From the NCBI GenBank assembly GCA_022703505.1, contig JAKLDN010000002.1:558001-622000 (forward strand): a stretch of DNA of 64,000 nt, in the 5' to 3' direction. The DNA is from Spirochaetota bacterium. GTDB lineage: Bacteria; Spirochaetota; Spirochaetia; Treponematales; UBA12059. Below, in pieces: positions 63,983 to 64,000 of this stretch; the stretch's first letter is position 1, and each line of letters begins with the position of its first letter. The notes under the pieces are model-generated. The model ran no database searches and was not told the DNA's origin. It saw only the letters and a list, made by a program, of their open reading frames with translations. Both the position numbers and the translations under genes were made by a program.

Positions 63983-64000
63983 ATCAGTGAATGGGTGAAT
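63979..64000 (+). repeat. GTGAATRG array at the right edge
   Basis: GTGAATCA, GTGAATGG, GTGAAT..., continuing past the window. It overlaps the end of the four-helix-bundle gene and provides its stop codon. Confidence 0.88.

Noticed and set aside
63388-64000. Diversity-generating retroelement
   Set aside because: The four-helix-bundle protein is related to Avd, but no reverse transcriptase or template/variable repeat pair is in the window.

Overview
The window looks like a chromosomal segment of a GC-rich (roughly two-thirds G+C) member of the Spirochaetes, most likely a Treponema-like member of the order Spirochaetales. This rests on several lineage-typical genes: a SpiroCoCo-type giant coiled-coil protein, a SpoIIE phosphatase / large coiled-coil protein / UPF0164 outer-membrane protein cluster (gene order recalled from Treponema pallidum TP0854-TP0856), PEGA-domain and cyclic-nucleotide-binding proteins, a mitochondrial-type (spdEFG1-like) EF-G, and a four-helix-bundle (S23/IVS family) protein. 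No rRNA, tRNA, CRISPR array, prophage or transposase gene was seen. The content suggests a heterotrophic, probably anaerobic cell (acetate kinase, TRAP and Opp importers, a polyferredoxin-type membrane protein).

Layout. 1-3600: oppB (cut by the edge) and oppA separated by an internal terminator, then manC. 3.7-5.3 kb: ackA with a duplicated 3' end. 5.4-8.9 kb: a secreted protein, an acyltransferase, and a two-gene operon encoding a secreted transglutaminase-like protein. 8.9-11.4 kb: corA behind a long leader with a proline-rich leader ORF and an SD-masking hairpin, then an rluA-type gene. 11.5-16.4 kb: a NapH-like Fe-S membrane protein with a partner, and a dctP-dctM-dctQ TRAP operon. 16.4-26 kb: the SpoIIE / coiled-coil / UPF0164 cluster. 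26-32.7 kb: YggT, MFS-HEAT and MATE transporters, phosphatase, second RluA, DeoD. 33-45.8 kb: SpiroCoCo, ProC, cytosolic hypothetical, EamA, MazG, lipoprotein, MCP, RecA/KaiC-like ATPase. 45.8-54 kb: EF-G, OsmC, ABC exporter, anchored hypothetical, MFS, FliL-like. 54-62.4 kb: M20 peptidase, YfcC carrier, two cNMP-binding proteins, amidohydrolase, GNAT, PEGA. 62.7-64 kb: small outer-membrane protein and the four-helix-bundle gene.

Promoters are readable by eye: TTGNNN - 17/18 nt - TATACT (variants TATCCT, TACACT, TATAGT), some with an extended TGG. Several genes without a Shine-Dalgarno (manC, rluA at 10248, proC, phosphatase at 30390) have the -10 hexamer only 6-8 nt before ATG and are probably leaderless.

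The most unusual content is intergenic. (1) Small hairpin elements bounded by CTAG on both sides (8698, 26654, 50860, 53414, with a fragment at 44994) sit exactly at stop codons or Shine-Dalgarno sequences; removing each one with one CTAG copy rebuilds a compact gene junction. (2) Arrays of 7-8-nt GTGAATRG units occur at 48.1 kb and around the four-helix-bundle gene at 63.4-64 kb, where they supply stop codons. (3) Self-complementary arrays of ACAGGATGR and CACGGAGRA units occur at 32.7, 36.3 and 57.3 kb; one has terminal inverted repeats and a 7-bp target-duplication-like flank. (4) A CGACGAA..TTCGTCG palindrome recurs just downstream of gene ends. The corA leader is the best candidate for an undescribed regulatory system.
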